Below are positions 52,486-61,321 of a stretch of DNA of 64,000 bases, in pieces (the stretch's first letter is position 1; each line of letters starts with the position of its first letter). A model generated the notes under the pieces. The model did no database searches and was not told the DNA's origin. It saw only the letters and a list, made by a program, of their open reading frames with translations. The DNA is from Chloroflexota bacterium (GTDB taxonomy: Bacteria > Chloroflexota > Anaerolineae > Aggregatilineales > Phototrophicaceae), in contig JAPPFH010000150.1 in assembly GCA_028875185.1 (NCBI GenBank), forward strand, positions 28,218-92,217. Reading direction: 5' to 3'. The translations under genes were made by a program, and so were the position numbers.

Positions 52486-53294
52486 GCGATTTTATGAGGC
52501 TGGTTGCCGCTGTCAGCGATATTTGAGGACACGGGCATGGAAATCGAATCGCTTGCCTGAATTCAAGTGCGATTCTAGCCGTTGCAACGCCGCCTGTCAA
52601 TTCACCCGCTTTTTCGCGGAGTGGTAAATTCCGCAGGTTTTCGCCTTTGCCGGGCATTATAAGTATTTTTTCACCACAGAGGAAAAAGAGGTTACACAGA
52701 GAACATAGAGAATTCTTGTTTGACCGCGTTGAGGCATTATATCTTCGCAATTCATCACTCCCCTTGCAACGAGGTTGGCGAATTTAGCCGACACGTAAAC
52801 TTCGCCATTAAAACAAGAACAACTCGGTGCCCTCGATGGTGAAATAAACCTGCGCGGTGTTCGTCATCAGGAACATATCCGTGAAATCCACCACTTCCCT
52901 TTTTCGGGACGGGTGACCGCAGCAAAATCATTTGCGCCGCTCGCTATTCAGGAAACTGTAGGGGCGAGCCTTGGCTCGCCCTAAACCTGTCTTGGCAATT
53001 GAGGGCGACACAAGTGTCGCCCCTACACACAATCTTGTGTGAATCATGGCCACCAAGTTCGACACTGCGCCATTGCCCGCTTGAAGCGGCGGGAGGGGAG
53101 AATAATCAAATTGTAATTTGATTGTAATAGTCCGCTCTTTCCCGCATGGATAAAGGGCTGCGGCGATTGCCATAGGGCGGGCGTAGGGAATCCGTAGGCT
53201 TAGCGCAGGCTAAATTCACAAGAACAAACTTTGCAATTAAACAAACATTTGATAGATTCCGCTTACCTTATTTACCCAATGCAAAGGGTTTGAA
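52486..53294. other. Large intergenic region with dispersed repeats
   Basis: This stretch of about 810 bases lies between divergent operons. It holds an ACCACAGAGG-type repeat (52670-52712) and two palindromic repeats (52957-52981 with stem GGGCGAGCC/TTGGCTCGCCC; 53003-53027 with GGGCGACAC/GTGTCGCCC). On the minus strand about 52799-52875 reads MFLMTNTAQVYFTIEGTELF before a stop; this could be a protein-end remnant, but I cannot assign it. The rhaB promoter must lie near 52500-52620, and that of the Calx-beta gene near 53200-53290; neither shows a strong consensus. Confidence 0.5.
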
Positions 53295-53813
53295 ATGCAA
53301 CACTTTCTATCCGCAGTTGGAAGCAGCCGGCGCATGGGGCGGCGTCTCGTTGTTCTGCTTCTGCTCCTCGTCTTGGTCGGGTCCGCTTTGCCCGCCGTCC
53401 AGGCGCAGGGCATCAGCATGTACATCTTTGTATACGGAGGCGGCGGCAACATAGCCGAGGATTTTAGCAAGACCGGCTCATTCAAGCTGAGTCGCTTGTC
53501 GCTCGGCGCCAGTTATGGGGCTGAAGCGCATATACGCCTCTGCTTCAGCGGCAGCGCCACCTTGGGGCAGGACTATTATGTGAGCAGCAACACCGATCGC
53601 CTTTACCCAAGCGGAAACTGCGTCGTGGACAAGTTCCACAGCGGGGATAAAGGACTGCGATTCTACATCAATCCCATCGAAGACTCTGACGACGAGGCCA
53701 ACGAAACGGTAATCGTAACCCTGTCGCAGGTCCCCGGCAGTCCCTTCCCCAGCGGCTACTATCTTCCCTCTCACTACAGTCGGATGAACTTCAGGATCAT
53801 CGACAACGACTAG
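53295..53813 (+). CDS. Secreted Calx-beta-like protein, 172 aa
   Basis: The N-terminal signal peptide is at about residues 17-38 (RLVVLLLLLVLVGSALPAVQAQ). A single beta-sandwich domain follows, with Calx-beta features: a hydrophobic strand GSFKLSRLSLG, the CFSGSATLGQDYYVSS block (A-x-x-G-x-D-Y), DKGLRFYINPIEDSDDEANETVIVTLS (acidic calcium-site region, read in blocks) and a terminal RIIDND. Two cysteines (CFSG, NCVV) may pair. It probably binds calcium and acts in surface adhesion; alone among its neighbours, with no linked partner. Confidence 0.7.
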   Translation: MQHFLSAVGSSRRMGRRLVVLLLLLVLVGSALPAVQAQGISMYIFVYGGGGNIAEDFSKTGSFKLSRLSLGASYGAEAHIRLCFSGSATLGQDYYVSSNTDRLYPSGNCVVDKFHSGDKGLRFYINPIEDSDDEANETVIVTLSQVPGSPFPSGYYLPSHYSRMNFRIIDND

Positions 53814-53826
53814 GGCGCAAACCACG

Positions 53827-53856
53827 GGTCGGCTTTGGCAGCTGTCAGAGCCGACC
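53827..53856. terminator. Hairpin between convergent genes
   Basis: GGTCGGCTTTGGC and GTCAGAGCCGACC form a 13-bp stem (two G-T wobbles) with loop AGCT. It lies just after the Calx-beta gene and overlaps the last codons of the convergent HAD gene. There is no clear T-run, so a terminator or stabiliser role is tentative. Confidence 0.45.
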
Positions 53857-54516
53857 GTCTCTCTCGATCCCCCGCAGCAAGTCCACCGTGAAATCTTCCA
53901 GCGTCGTAATATGCGCGTCAGCCAAGGCGAGGACGTCTTCAGGCAGCGGGAAATCCGGGCTGGGCGCGGCCACGGCGAACATGCCCGCCGCCTTCAGCGA
54001 ACGCAAGCCGTTGGCCGAATCCTCAATGCCGAGACTGGCCGCCGGCGCGACGCCCAACTGCTTCAGCGCCTCAAGATAGATATCGGGCGCCGGTTTGCCG
54101 CGCGGCACCTCATCGCCGTAGATCATCACTTCGAAGATCTGATCCAGACCGGTGATGCGCAGGACCGCTTTGATGATATCGGTGGGCGAGCCGGAGGCCA
54201 AGCCGACGCGGAAATGCCGCTTCATGTGGCGGACCGATTCCAGCGCGCCGGGGCGGGCGGGCATGCGCGCTTCGTAGTGGGCGATGACACGCGCTTTCAT
54301 CTCGGCGATGATCGCGTCTATCGGCTCATCAAGCGCCAGCTTGTCTTGCATCACCCGCGCCCAGCCGATGGTGCTCCGCCCCATGGCCAGCCGCTGAAAC
54401 TCATCCGTCCAAGTCTTGCTACGGTCGCGGGCGAATTCGACGCGCGCTTTATCCCAGTAGACTTCGCTATCGACCAGGACGCCGTCCATATCGTAGATGA
54501 TCGCTTCGATAGGCAT
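53845..54516 (-). CDS. HAD-superfamily phosphatase, beta-phosphoglucomutase-like
   Basis: A 223-aa subfamily IA haloacid dehalogenase-like hydrolase. Motif I DMDGVLVDSE (nucleophile Asp at about residue 9), motif II LASGSPT, motif III lysine in PRGKPAPDIYLEA, and motif IV GIEDSANG are all present. The VLVDSE cap opening and length match phosphoglycolate/beta-phosphoglucomutase-type enzymes. It is followed upstream on the same strand by a FucU gene after a repeat. Substrate is probably a sugar phosphate. Confidence 0.9.
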   Translation of the reverse strand: MPIEAIIYDMDGVLVDSEVYWDKARVEFARDRSKTWTDEFQRLAMGRSTIGWARVMQDKLALDEPIDAIIAEMKARVIAHYEARMPARPGALESVRHMKRHFRVGLASGSPTDIIKAVLRITGLDQIFEVMIYGDEVPRGKPAPDIYLEALKQLGVAPAASLGIEDSANGLRSLKAAGMFAVAAPSPDFPLPEDVLALADAHITTLEDFTVDLLRGIERDGRL

Positions 54517-54540
54517 GATATGATTCCTTTTTGGATGGGC

Positions 54541-54566
54541 GGGCGACCTAATAGGTCGCCCCTACA
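54541..54566. repeat. Palindromic repeat
   Basis: GGGCGACCT, ATT-containing loop, AGGTCGCCCCTACA, between the HAD and FucU-like genes. Confidence 0.8.
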
Positions 54567-54598
54567 TCAATTGGTTACGGCGCCGCGGAACCCAGCGG

Positions 54599-55036
54599 CT
54601 AAACCGCCTGACCGGCCGGCGGATCGACCACGCCGATGGTGAGCAGGATATTGGCGTAGATGCGCTGCTCGCCGGTGGCGATCACCAGACAGCAATCCTC
54701 CTTCTTCGCTTCATCGTAGAAGGTGAAGCGCTCAAGTGGCCTGAGCTCGACATCAGCGGGCAGCAGCTTGCGGAATTCGGCATAGACGCTCGGCTCGGCG
54801 CCATCGTGGCGCGCCATGACCCGCGCCGCTTCCACCGGCGTGACGCTGAGTACCGCCGCCAGCACATCGGTGACGGTCACCATGCCGGGCGCAAGATTGA
54901 GGTAAACGCGCTCCGCCAGCGGGTTGGCGCCGGTCTCGAAGGGGTAGTTGCCATCGGGGATCAGGATGGCGCTGCCGTGCCCAGCCGAGCCCAGCGCGCT
55001 TAGAATCTGCGGGTGAATCAGTTTGGCGTTAATCAT
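54599..55036 (-). CDS. RbsD/FucU family sugar mutarotase
   Basis: A 145-aa protein that interconverts sugar anomers. Family blocks are the opening LIHPQILSALGSAGHGSAILIPDGNYPF (read in parts; His and Asp in the active site), then VTVTDVLAAVLSVTP and RIYANILLTIGVV at the end. The longer insertion and the ending are closer to FucU (L-fucose) than to RbsD. Located a few kilobases from the rhamnose-type operon, it might serve the same deoxyhexose, but no shared transcript is visible. Confidence 0.88.
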   Translation of the reverse strand: MINAKLIHPQILSALGSAGHGSAILIPDGNYPFETGANPLAERVYLNLAPGMVTVTDVLAAVLSVTPVEAARVMARHDGAEPSVYAEFRKLLPADVELRPLERFTFYDEAKKEDCCLVIATGEQRIYANILLTIGVVDPPAGQAV

Positions 55037-55075
55037 GGTTTTCTAACTTTCGTGTTCATTGAACCGTTGGTTTTC

Positions 55076-55244
55076 GGGCGACCCGATGGGTAGCCCCTAC
55101 AGTCTTCCTCGGGGCGGGCGACACAAGTGTCCGCCCCTACAATTGTTGGTATGGCGGGCGACGCTTTCACCGCATGTACGGGCGAGCCGCCGGCTCGCCC
55201 CTGCGAATTCAGGTTTGCGGGCGACCCGATGCGGCGCGCCTACA
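55076..55244. repeat. Cluster of four palindromic repeats
   Basis: Copies lie at about 55076-55101, 55113-55141, 55180-55203 and 55219-55244, all in the same orientation (CCCCTACA end to the right). Their inner stems differ (GACCC, GACAC, GAGCC, GACCC). The last supplies the stop codon of the MOSC gene. This is the densest cluster in the window. Confidence 0.8.
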
Positions 55245-55770
55245 GCTTGGTGATAGAATCGCCCACTTTTATCTCGCCGTCCTGGATGACGCGGGCATAG
55301 ACGCCGCGGCGGCGCTCGCGCGCGCCAGCTTCGGTCGCGGTCCATTTGCGCGCGTGGCCGCCGAAGCGGCGGGCGAATTTGGTGCAGCCGGTATGCGGCA
55401 GGGTCGATATTTGCATCACCACCTCGCCGAGCTGAATGCGCGTGCCGGGCGGCAGATTGTCTTGCGAGATATCGAGGTCGATGAAAAGCTGGTCGCCCGC
55501 TTCCGCCCAGCGCGCTTTGTCGCCGGCGAGCAATTGCGCCACGCGCGAATTCATCAGCGTGATTTGCGCCTCGATCTCATCGCCGTGGCGGCGCAGCCAG
55601 TCATCGCCCAGCAGACCGGCCTCGGCGCTGAAGGCGGCGCGCTGCAATGGCTCGCGCTGATCGGGCGCCGGGCGGCGCACGATCAATTCGACCGTGCCCT
55701 GGTCTTGTGGCGAGCGGTCGATATCGCCCCAGCGCGCCTCCAGATCTTCGACTGTTGATTTCGCTGCCAT
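55240..55770 (-). CDS. MOSC domain protein
   Basis: A protein of about 176 aa with the MOSC fold (beta-barrel relative of the molybdenum-cofactor sulfurase C-terminus). Visible blocks are VELIVRRPAPDQRE at the N-terminus, DNLPPGTRIQLGE and LPHTGCTKFARRFG, with the conserved cysteine at about residue 136; RGVYARVIQDGEIKVGDSI ends the domain. The frame is open to 56025, but ATG 55770 follows GGAGAAACC and matches the family. The stop TAG belongs to a repeat. Likely role is sulphur or molybdenum-cofactor transfer; the partner is unknown. Confidence 0.8.
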   Translation of the reverse strand: MAAKSTVEDLEARWGDIDRSPQDQGTVELIVRRPAPDQREPLQRAAFSAEAGLLGDDWLRRHGDEIEAQITLMNSRVAQLLAGDKARWAEAGDQLFIDLDISQDNLPPGTRIQLGEVVMQISTLPHTGCTKFARRFGGHARKWTATEAGARERRRGVYARVIQDGEIKVGDSITKL

Positions 55771-56192
55771 CGGTTTCTCCGCTAATCCGTTCGTCTTTTG
55801 AACACGAACTATAGTCCATAACGCGGGAATTGTCTTGATGATTCTCGCGTGGGGAGGGTGAAATTGTCGGGCGCGCCCAATGTCGAAATTCACACTTATT
55901 TTCACCACAGAGGAAATGAGGCAACACAGAGACCACAGAGCAAAACTGTATAGACAGTTAGACAGCAGCGACAGTTTAAGTCTTCTGCTGGTGGTGGATG
56001 TTGAGAAAGGGTCGAAAAATACCAACCAATATCTCTATGTCCTCAGCTTAACTCGGTGTTCTCGGTGGTAAAGCTTCTTTTGTTTCAACCGAAAAGGATA
56101 GCTCCCCCGATCTGGCCCATATAGCAAATGAGCCCGGCAATTGTTACGATACGGGTTCGCAGCGACCGTAGAGGACGAGGAGTCGCAAACTT
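55771..56192. other. Intergenic region with ACCACAGAGG-type repeat
   Basis: This 422-base divergent region contains a repeat from about 55903 (TTCACCACAGAGGAAATGAGG) to 56072 (ending CTCGGTGGTAAAGC), whose ends are inversely related, and little else. The last 30 bases hold the GAGGACGAGGAG ribosome site of the aldo-keto reductase gene. No other gene was seen. Confidence 0.5.
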
Positions 56193-57191
56193 GTGGCGAT
56201 TGAACACAGACGTTTGGGCAAACACGGCGTATTGGTCAGCAATCTCTGCCTGGGCACGATGAACTTCGGCTGGCAGACGGCCAAGGAAGATGCCTTCGCC
56301 ATTATGGATCGGGCGCTGGAGTTGGGCATCAACTTCTTCGACACGGCTGATGTTTATGGCCGGCAAGTGGAATATGGGCTTACAGAGGAAATCATAGGCG
56401 AATGGTTCGCCCAAGGCGGCGGGCGCCGCGACGCCGTCGTGCTCGCGACCAAAGTATACAATCCGGTGAGCCGCAAAGAATTCTTGCCCGAACCCAATCG
56501 AGATGTCCGCAGTTTATCGGCGTATAAAATCAGCAAGCATTGCGAGGGCAGCCTCGAGCGCCTGCGCACCGACCGCATCGATATCTATCAGATGCATCAT
56601 GTCGACCGCGACTGCCCTTGGGAAGAGACCTGGACCGCCTTCGGCAGCCTCATAAATCAAGGCAAGGTGGTTTATGTCGGCTCGAGCAATTTCGCCGGCT
56701 GGGATATCGCCACTGCCTGCCACGAGGCGGCTTGGCTGCGCATGCTGGGTTTGGTCAGCGAGCAGAGCATCTATCATCTGGACAACCGCGCCATCGAGCT
56801 GGAGGTCATACCCGCCTGCCGTCACTATGGTTTAGGGCTGATCCCGTGGAGCCCCTTGGGCGGCGGCTTGCTGGGCGGCGCGCTGGAAAAGGCGCGAATG
56901 GGGCGGCGCGCCAACCCTGGTTTGATCGCGCGCGTCGAAGAAAAGCGCAGCCAGCTCGAGGCTTACGAGGCGCTTTGCCGCGAGATTGGAGAGCCGCCGG
57001 GCGAGGTCGCTTTGGCTTGGCTGCTGCATAATCCGGCTGTCAGCGCGCCGATTATCGGTCCCCGCACGATGGAGCAATTGGAGAGCGCCGCGCGGGCAAC
57101 AGCGATCAGCCTTGACGCTGAAACGCTGGAGCGGCTCGATGAGATTTTCCCCGGTCCCGGTGGGGAAGCGCCAAAGGCTTACGCCTGGTGA
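56193..57191 (+). CDS. Aldo-keto reductase
   Basis: A 332-aa NADPH-dependent (beta/alpha)8 reductase. Opening block RRLGKHGVLVSNLCLGTMNFGW; catalytic tetrad residues in FFDTADVYG (Asp and Tyr), VLATKVYNP (Lys) and YQMHHVDRD (His). The cofactor segment is IIGPRTMEQLESAA. It resembles the YajO/IolS group acting on sugar aldehydes. GTG 56193 follows GAGGACGAGGAG. The gene is alone on its strand until the secreted-protein gene at 57352. Confidence 0.92.
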   Translation: MAIEHRRLGKHGVLVSNLCLGTMNFGWQTAKEDAFAIMDRALELGINFFDTADVYGRQVEYGLTEEIIGEWFAQGGGRRDAVVLATKVYNPVSRKEFLPEPNRDVRSLSAYKISKHCEGSLERLRTDRIDIYQMHHVDRDCPWEETWTAFGSLINQGKVVYVGSSNFAGWDIATACHEAAWLRMLGLVSEQSIYHLDNRAIELEVIPACRHYGLGLIPWSPLGGGLLGGALEKARMGRRANPGLIARVEEKRSQLEAYEALCREIGEPPGEVALAWLLHNPAVSAPIIGPRTMEQLESAARATAISLDAETLERLDEIFPGPGGEAPKAYAW

Positions 57192-57351
57192 AAGACCATG
57201 TGGATGTGTTGCGGCGGCGTTATTTGGCGGTCGTGGCGGGAATTGATCCTGTGCTCGCCAGCTGCCTGCGGCGCAAATGCTTATATTGCGGCTTGGCACT
57301 CACTATCGTATAAATACAGGTTTCACAAATCTGCCTCAAGGAGTATAAACG

Positions 57352-58548
57352 ATGATAAACATGACGATTCAATCCACAAAGCGAGTGGCGATTGCGCTAT
57401 CGCTATGTATCGTTCTCGCCGCGACTATGACGGTGCAGGCGCGCAATATCCACGTTCTAGGCGAATGCGACCTGCGCGATGCCATCCGAGCAGCCAATTA
57501 CAATTCTGAAATTGACGGCTGCGCAGCCGGCCTCGACCCCGATATTGTCGTCTTGCATCATGACGTGGACATCGTGCATAAAAAATCGTCCATCAATATT
57601 GACGGCATGGAAGTGTCGGCATCGTTTAACGAAATCGAATCGAATGTCACGCTGGAAGGCAATGGGCGCATTGTGAAACTTGGCGACAGACGGGCGTTTG
57701 TCGTTGATGGCGGCCATCTAACGCTCAGAAATGTCAGGCTTCGTTACGCGTCGAATAGAAGCGGAGACATTGCCCTGATAAACGAAGGCGGCTTGACGCT
57801 TATCAACGCGAGCATCGAGAATTGCAGCGGCGGGATGGAAGTGGAAAAGGGCACGATTCAGTTGCAGGGAAACTCGGCCATTTGCCATCATAGCCATGAG
57901 ATCGTTTACAATTGGTTCGATTATACGCCGCCTCCGCCGCCAACTTGCGCCATGCTGGAACATGTCACGGTGAGAGCGGCGCAGGGCATGGAGAGCGGCA
58001 TTGAGTGCCGGGATATCGACGCCGCCGGCGTTGGGAACCAGACGGTGTATGACACTGGCTACATTGATGCGGTCGATTTATTTGGCAATGTGGGACCGGG
58101 CGCTGAAATATGCTTCCCCCAATACGGCGCCATCATGTTTCTTGATGCGGCGTTTTCGCCGCGGGCCTTGAGCACGCTCGAATCCTACCGCTCAAACGGA
58201 ATGACCTGCGCCAATCTGAATCGCGCAGGCACGGTTGTTTTGGTAAATGGTCAGCCGACCAGACAGGAGCCGGCGCCCGTATCCGAGCCAGCCCCGGCGC
58301 CAGCGTCAGCGCCGGAGCCAGCGCCGGCGGTCAGCGAGCCGAGCGTCGATGGCTGCCCTATCCGCACGACCGGGCATATTAATTTCCGCGCCGAACCATC
58401 GCTGGATGCCGAGCGCCTCGGCGTCGTCTTTCGTGGCACCACCGTTGGCGCGATCAGGCGCGTCTGGGGCTGGTATCAGATCAACTTTCAGGGGCGGACG
58501 GGTTGGATCGGCGGCCGGTATGTCGATAATATCGGCAACTGCCAATGA
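57352..58548 (+). CDS. Secreted CSLREA-like protein with C-terminal bacterial SH3 domain
   Basis: A 398-aa protein. Signal peptide about residues 9-27 (VAIALSLCIVLAATMTVQA). It is followed by a CSLREA-type opening (GECDLRDAIRAANYNSEIDGC in two parts) that introduces a right-handed beta-helix-like segment (LEGNGRIVKLGD, LTLRNVRLRYA). Then come a region with repeated cysteines, a proline/alanine linker of EPAPAPASAPEPAPA type, and a C-terminal SH3b domain (INFRAEPSLDAERLGVV, GWYQINFQGRTGWIGGRYV). ATG 57352 follows AAGGAG. It is probably wall- or surface-associated, with the SH3b binding glycan or peptide. Confidence 0.8.
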   Translation: MINMTIQSTKRVAIALSLCIVLAATMTVQARNIHVLGECDLRDAIRAANYNSEIDGCAAGLDPDIVVLHHDVDIVHKKSSINIDGMEVSASFNEIESNVTLEGNGRIVKLGDRRAFVVDGGHLTLRNVRLRYASNRSGDIALINEGGLTLINASIENCSGGMEVEKGTIQLQGNSAICHHSHEIVYNWFDYTPPPPPTCAMLEHVTVRAAQGMESGIECRDIDAAGVGNQTVYDTGYIDAVDLFGNVGPGAEICFPQYGAIMFLDAAFSPRALSTLESYRSNGMTCANLNRAGTVVLVNGQPTRQEPAPVSEPAPAPASAPEPAPAVSEPSVDGCPIRTTGHINFRAEPSLDAERLGVVFRGTTVGAIRRVWGWYQINFQGRTGWIGGRYVDNIGNCQ

Positions 58549-58655
58549 TCGGATCCCTCAATATGAATTAGCCACTTTTGCCGCGGCGGCTCACGCAAGC
58601 GCCGCCGCGGTCTATTGATCGCACAGCCAAAATCTTGGCGGTCTTGCGGGTCAAG

Positions 58656-58705
58656 TTTACAGTCAATTTACAATCAGTTTACAGCCAATTTGCGGAATGA
58701 TTACA
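58656..58705. promoter_or_regulatory. Five direct TTTACA-type half-sites at 11-bp period
   Basis: TTTACA at 58656, 58667 and 58678, TTTGCG at 58689 and ATTACA at 58700, each exactly 11 bp from the last and separated by five bases. This is the geometry of PhoB/PhoP- and OmpR-family response-regulator sites (TTAACA-N5 boxes). The array ends 85 bases before the fasciclin gene and probably controls it. Confidence 0.65.
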
Positions 58706-58790
58706 CTCGCGTCCTCGTTGCAGGCGTTTATGTGTTACCGTCTATTCTGGACGTTCAGAATAAACTGAACGAAAAGAAAGCGAGGGAATC

Positions 58791-59828
58791 ATGTTTCGCA
58801 TCGTATCCGCAATCGCATTTGCATTATCGTTGTTGCTGGCTTTGCCCGTCTTGGGGGATGGGCATGAAGCGACCATCGCCGATATCGTTGTTGCATCCGC
58901 CGAAGCTGACATGCCTGAATTTACCACGCTGCTGGCCGCCGTCAGCGCCGCCGACGCCTCTATCCTTGAGGCTCTCGCCGATGCCGATGCCGAGCTCACC
59001 GTATTCGCGCCGACCGATGCCGCCTTTTCCGCTTTGGCCGAGGCGCTTGGCGAGGAGGCTTTTGACGAGATCTTGTCGGAAGCGGGTACGCCACGCCTGA
59101 ACGAGATTCTGCTCCATCATGTTGTTGGCGGTCTTGTTGGCTCGGCGGATGTGGCAGCCGCGCTTTCCGGCGCCGCGGCCGATGACATGGGGCAGGTCAG
59201 CATCCCCGTCGTCACCTTAAGCGGGCAGACATTGGATATCGCTGGCGCGATTGGCGAAGACGGGCTGGATCTCGCGGCCGGCATCACTGTCGCCGAAGCC
59301 AATCTGGTTTTAGATATGGTCGATATTGAAGCCAGCAATGGCGTCATCCACGTCATCGACGCGGTCATTGTGCCCGAGCTGCGCACTATTGCCGACATTG
59401 TGGCGGAGCTGGCTGGCGCGGACGAGCCTGAATTCACGACCCTGCTGACGGCAGTCGGCGCCGCCGATCCAGCCGTGCTAGCGCTGCTTGCTGATCCGGC
59501 CGCCGCCGTCACGGTTTTCGCGCCCCTGGATGCCGCCTTCGCCGCGGTTGAAGGGCTGGACGACATCGTAGCCGATCAGGCGCTGTTGACCGCCGTACTG
59601 CAATATCATGTATTCCCCGGAACCGTCTACAGCTTCCAGCTCGGCAGCCTGGTTGATGATATGGGGCAGGCGGCGGTGGCAATGGCCAATGGGAGCGAAG
59701 CTGCAATCGCCGTCAGCGACATGGGTGTGATGATCGACGATGCCAATATCGTGCTCGAACTGGTTGATATCGAAGCGAGCAACGGTGTCATCCACGTCAT
59801 TGATGCTGTCATTGTGCCTAGCGCCTAA
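58791..59828 (+). CDS. Secreted protein with two fasciclin (FAS1) domains
   Basis: A 345-aa protein. Signal peptide about residues 1-22 (FRIVSAIAFALSLLLALPVLG). Two FAS1 domains follow, about 27-205 and 206-345. Each has the opening TIADIV-type helix, the H1 box with LTVFAPTDAAFSAL or VTVFAPLDAAFAAV, and the H2 box ending SNGVIHVIDAVIVP. The matching ends of the two domains indicate internal duplication. ATG 58791 follows GCGAGGGAATC. A five-fold 11-bp repeat array lies upstream and a Rho-independent terminator downstream, so this is a self-contained, probably response-regulator-controlled adhesion gene. Confidence 0.93.
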   Translation: MFRIVSAIAFALSLLLALPVLGDGHEATIADIVVASAEADMPEFTTLLAAVSAADASILEALADADAELTVFAPTDAAFSALAEALGEEAFDEILSEAGTPRLNEILLHHVVGGLVGSADVAAALSGAAADDMGQVSIPVVTLSGQTLDIAGAIGEDGLDLAAGITVAEANLVLDMVDIEASNGVIHVIDAVIVPELRTIADIVAELAGADEPEFTTLLTAVGAADPAVLALLADPAAAVTVFAPLDAAFAAVEGLDDIVADQALLTAVLQYHVFPGTVYSFQLGSLVDDMGQAAVAMANGSEAAIAVSDMGVMIDDANIVLELVDIEASNGVIHVIDAVIVPSA

Positions 59829-59864
59829 GGCACAGCCACAATTTAAGCGCGCTTCGTCGCGCGG

Positions 59865-59898
59865 AAACCTCCGTCATCTGGCGGGGGTTTTTGTTTGC
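59865..59898 (+). terminator. Rho-independent terminator after the fasciclin gene
   Basis: AAACCTCCG (59865-59873) pairs with CGGGGGTTT (59882-59890) in a 9-bp stem with one G-T wobble and an 8-nt loop, followed by TTTGTTTG. It stands 37 bases after the stop and faces the convergent glcF gene. Confidence 0.75.
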
Positions 59899-59916
59899 CG
59901 CCAGGTCATAAGCCGC

Positions 59917-61167
59917 TTAGTTTGCGTAAGCCTGCCAAAGCAATTCCGCGATGTGCAAAACCGGCAGCGGATTCTTGAGGAGAGCAAGCTGCTGGCGCAA
60001 CTGGGTGATGCAGCCGATATTGCCGGAAACAACTAAGTCGGGCTCGGCCGCCAAGATCGACTCGACCTTGCGCCGCCCCAGTTCAGCCGCGATGACCGGT
60101 TGGTCCATGTTATAGGTACCGGCCGAGCCGCAGCACATGCCGGCATCGGCGATGGACAGGAGGCGCAGGTTGGGGATCTGATTAAGCAGCGCGCGCGGCT
60201 CACCCTGGATGCCCTGCGCATGCAACAGATGGCAAGCATCCTGGTACACGGCGCGACGCTCGTTATCGAATCCCGCCGGTTCTCGCAATCCAAGCGCGGC
60301 CATATAGGCGCTGAAATCCATCACTTTGGCTGAGAATGCGCTCGCGCGTTCGGCGTCGTCTTGGCCCTTGAACAGCAGTTCATAGTCGTCGATGCCGGAG
60401 CCACAGCCGGCCGCGGTCGTGATGATGGCATCGACATCGTCAGGGAATTGCGCAAAATTCCGCCGGGCGAGCGCCCGCGCTTTATCTTCCGCGCCGATAT
60501 GAAGCAGAATCGAGCCGCAGCAGCCGGCGCCAGGCGGGTTGTGGACCTCGACGCCGTTAGCCGCCAGCGCTTGTGCCGCCGCGTAATTTATCTCCGGGGC
60601 GAGCACCTGTTGCGCGCAGCCCGGCAGCAGCCCCACTTTACCGCGCCGCTCGCCGCGGGCGGGCAAAATGGGAGGCGTGGGTAGGGGGGGCGGCAATTCT
60701 TCGGGCAGCAAGCTCAGCATTGCGGCAAAGGCTGCCGGCAGAGCGGGAAGAAGCGCTTTGCCGAGCGCCCCGCTGCGCGCCGCCAGCCGAAAGCGCTTAG
60801 GGTAGGGCAGGGTCTCCATCACCAGTTTGCGCGCCAGCGCATCAAGCGGCTGGCGGCGCCGCGTTTCTTCTTGCAGCGCGCGATAGCTGACCAGCAAGTC
60901 GCCGTATTCGACGCCGGATGGGCAAGCGGGCACACAAGCCATGCAACCGAGACAGCGGTCGATATAAGGCTGCGCGTCTTCGGCCGCGAGCCGCTCTTCC
61001 AGCACATTCTTCATCAGATAGATGCGGCCCCGCGGCGAATCCATCTCTTCGCCCAGCAGGCTGTAAGTAGGGCAGGCCGCCAGGCAGAAGCCGCAGTGCA
61101 CACATTTTTCTATGGCGGTCGCCATTTCTGGCGTTCTCAGGTCATCGCTTTGTATCTGATGTCGCAT
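59917..61167 (-). CDS. glcF: Glycolate oxidase iron-sulphur subunit GlcF
   Basis: A 416-aa subunit passing electrons from glycolate oxidation to the membrane. Two 4Fe-4S ferredoxin motifs are present: CVHCGFCLAACP (about residues 22-33) and CLGCMACVPACP (about 72-83). Two CCG-type cysteine-rich domains follow, with GAGCCGSI and DAGMCCGSAGTYN (heterodisulphide-reductase-like). The glcE and glcD genes lie upstream on the same strand, with a repeat-bearing gap of about 150 bases. Confidence 0.93.
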   Translation of the reverse strand: MRHQIQSDDLRTPEMATAIEKCVHCGFCLAACPTYSLLGEEMDSPRGRIYLMKNVLEERLAAEDAQPYIDRCLGCMACVPACPSGVEYGDLLVSYRALQEETRRRQPLDALARKLVMETLPYPKRFRLAARSGALGKALLPALPAAFAAMLSLLPEELPPPLPTPPILPARGERRGKVGLLPGCAQQVLAPEINYAAAQALAANGVEVHNPPGAGCCGSILLHIGAEDKARALARRNFAQFPDDVDAIITTAAGCGSGIDDYELLFKGQDDAERASAFSAKVMDFSAYMAALGLREPAGFDNERRAVYQDACHLLHAQGIQGEPRALLNQIPNLRLLSIADAGMCCGSAGTYNMDQPVIAAELGRRKVESILAAEPDLVVSGNIGCITQLRQQLALLKNPLPVLHIAELLWQAYAN

Positions 61168-61181
61168 CTTTTATCTTTCGC

Positions 61182-61253
61182 TGTAGGGTTTCTCGCTGAG
61201 ACGCCCGCTGGCGTATCGGGTAGCGGGAGGGCGAGACAAGTCTCGCCCCTACA
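61182..61253. repeat. Two palindromic repeats between glcE and glcF
   Basis: TGTAGGGTTTCTCGCTGAGACGCCC-like copy (61182-61206, imperfect) and GGGCGAGACAAGTCTCGCCC with CTACA (61229-61253). The second is the intact form of the palindrome that is split by a loop-core unit at 20484-20530. Confidence 0.75.
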
Positions 61254-61321
61254 GATTTCGTTTTGAGAATAGTCATCGAATGAGTGGCGCCATGATGTCG
61301 AGATTGTAACACGTCGGTCCC

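Noticed and set aside
55076-55244. Short regularly spaced palindromes as a mini CRISPR array
   Set aside because: Units differ in stem sequence and spacing, share the intergenic hairpin family, and no cas genes are present.
55771-56025. N-terminal extension of the MOSC protein
   Set aside because: It would translate an ACCACAGAGG repeat; ATG 55770 with GGAG fits the family start.
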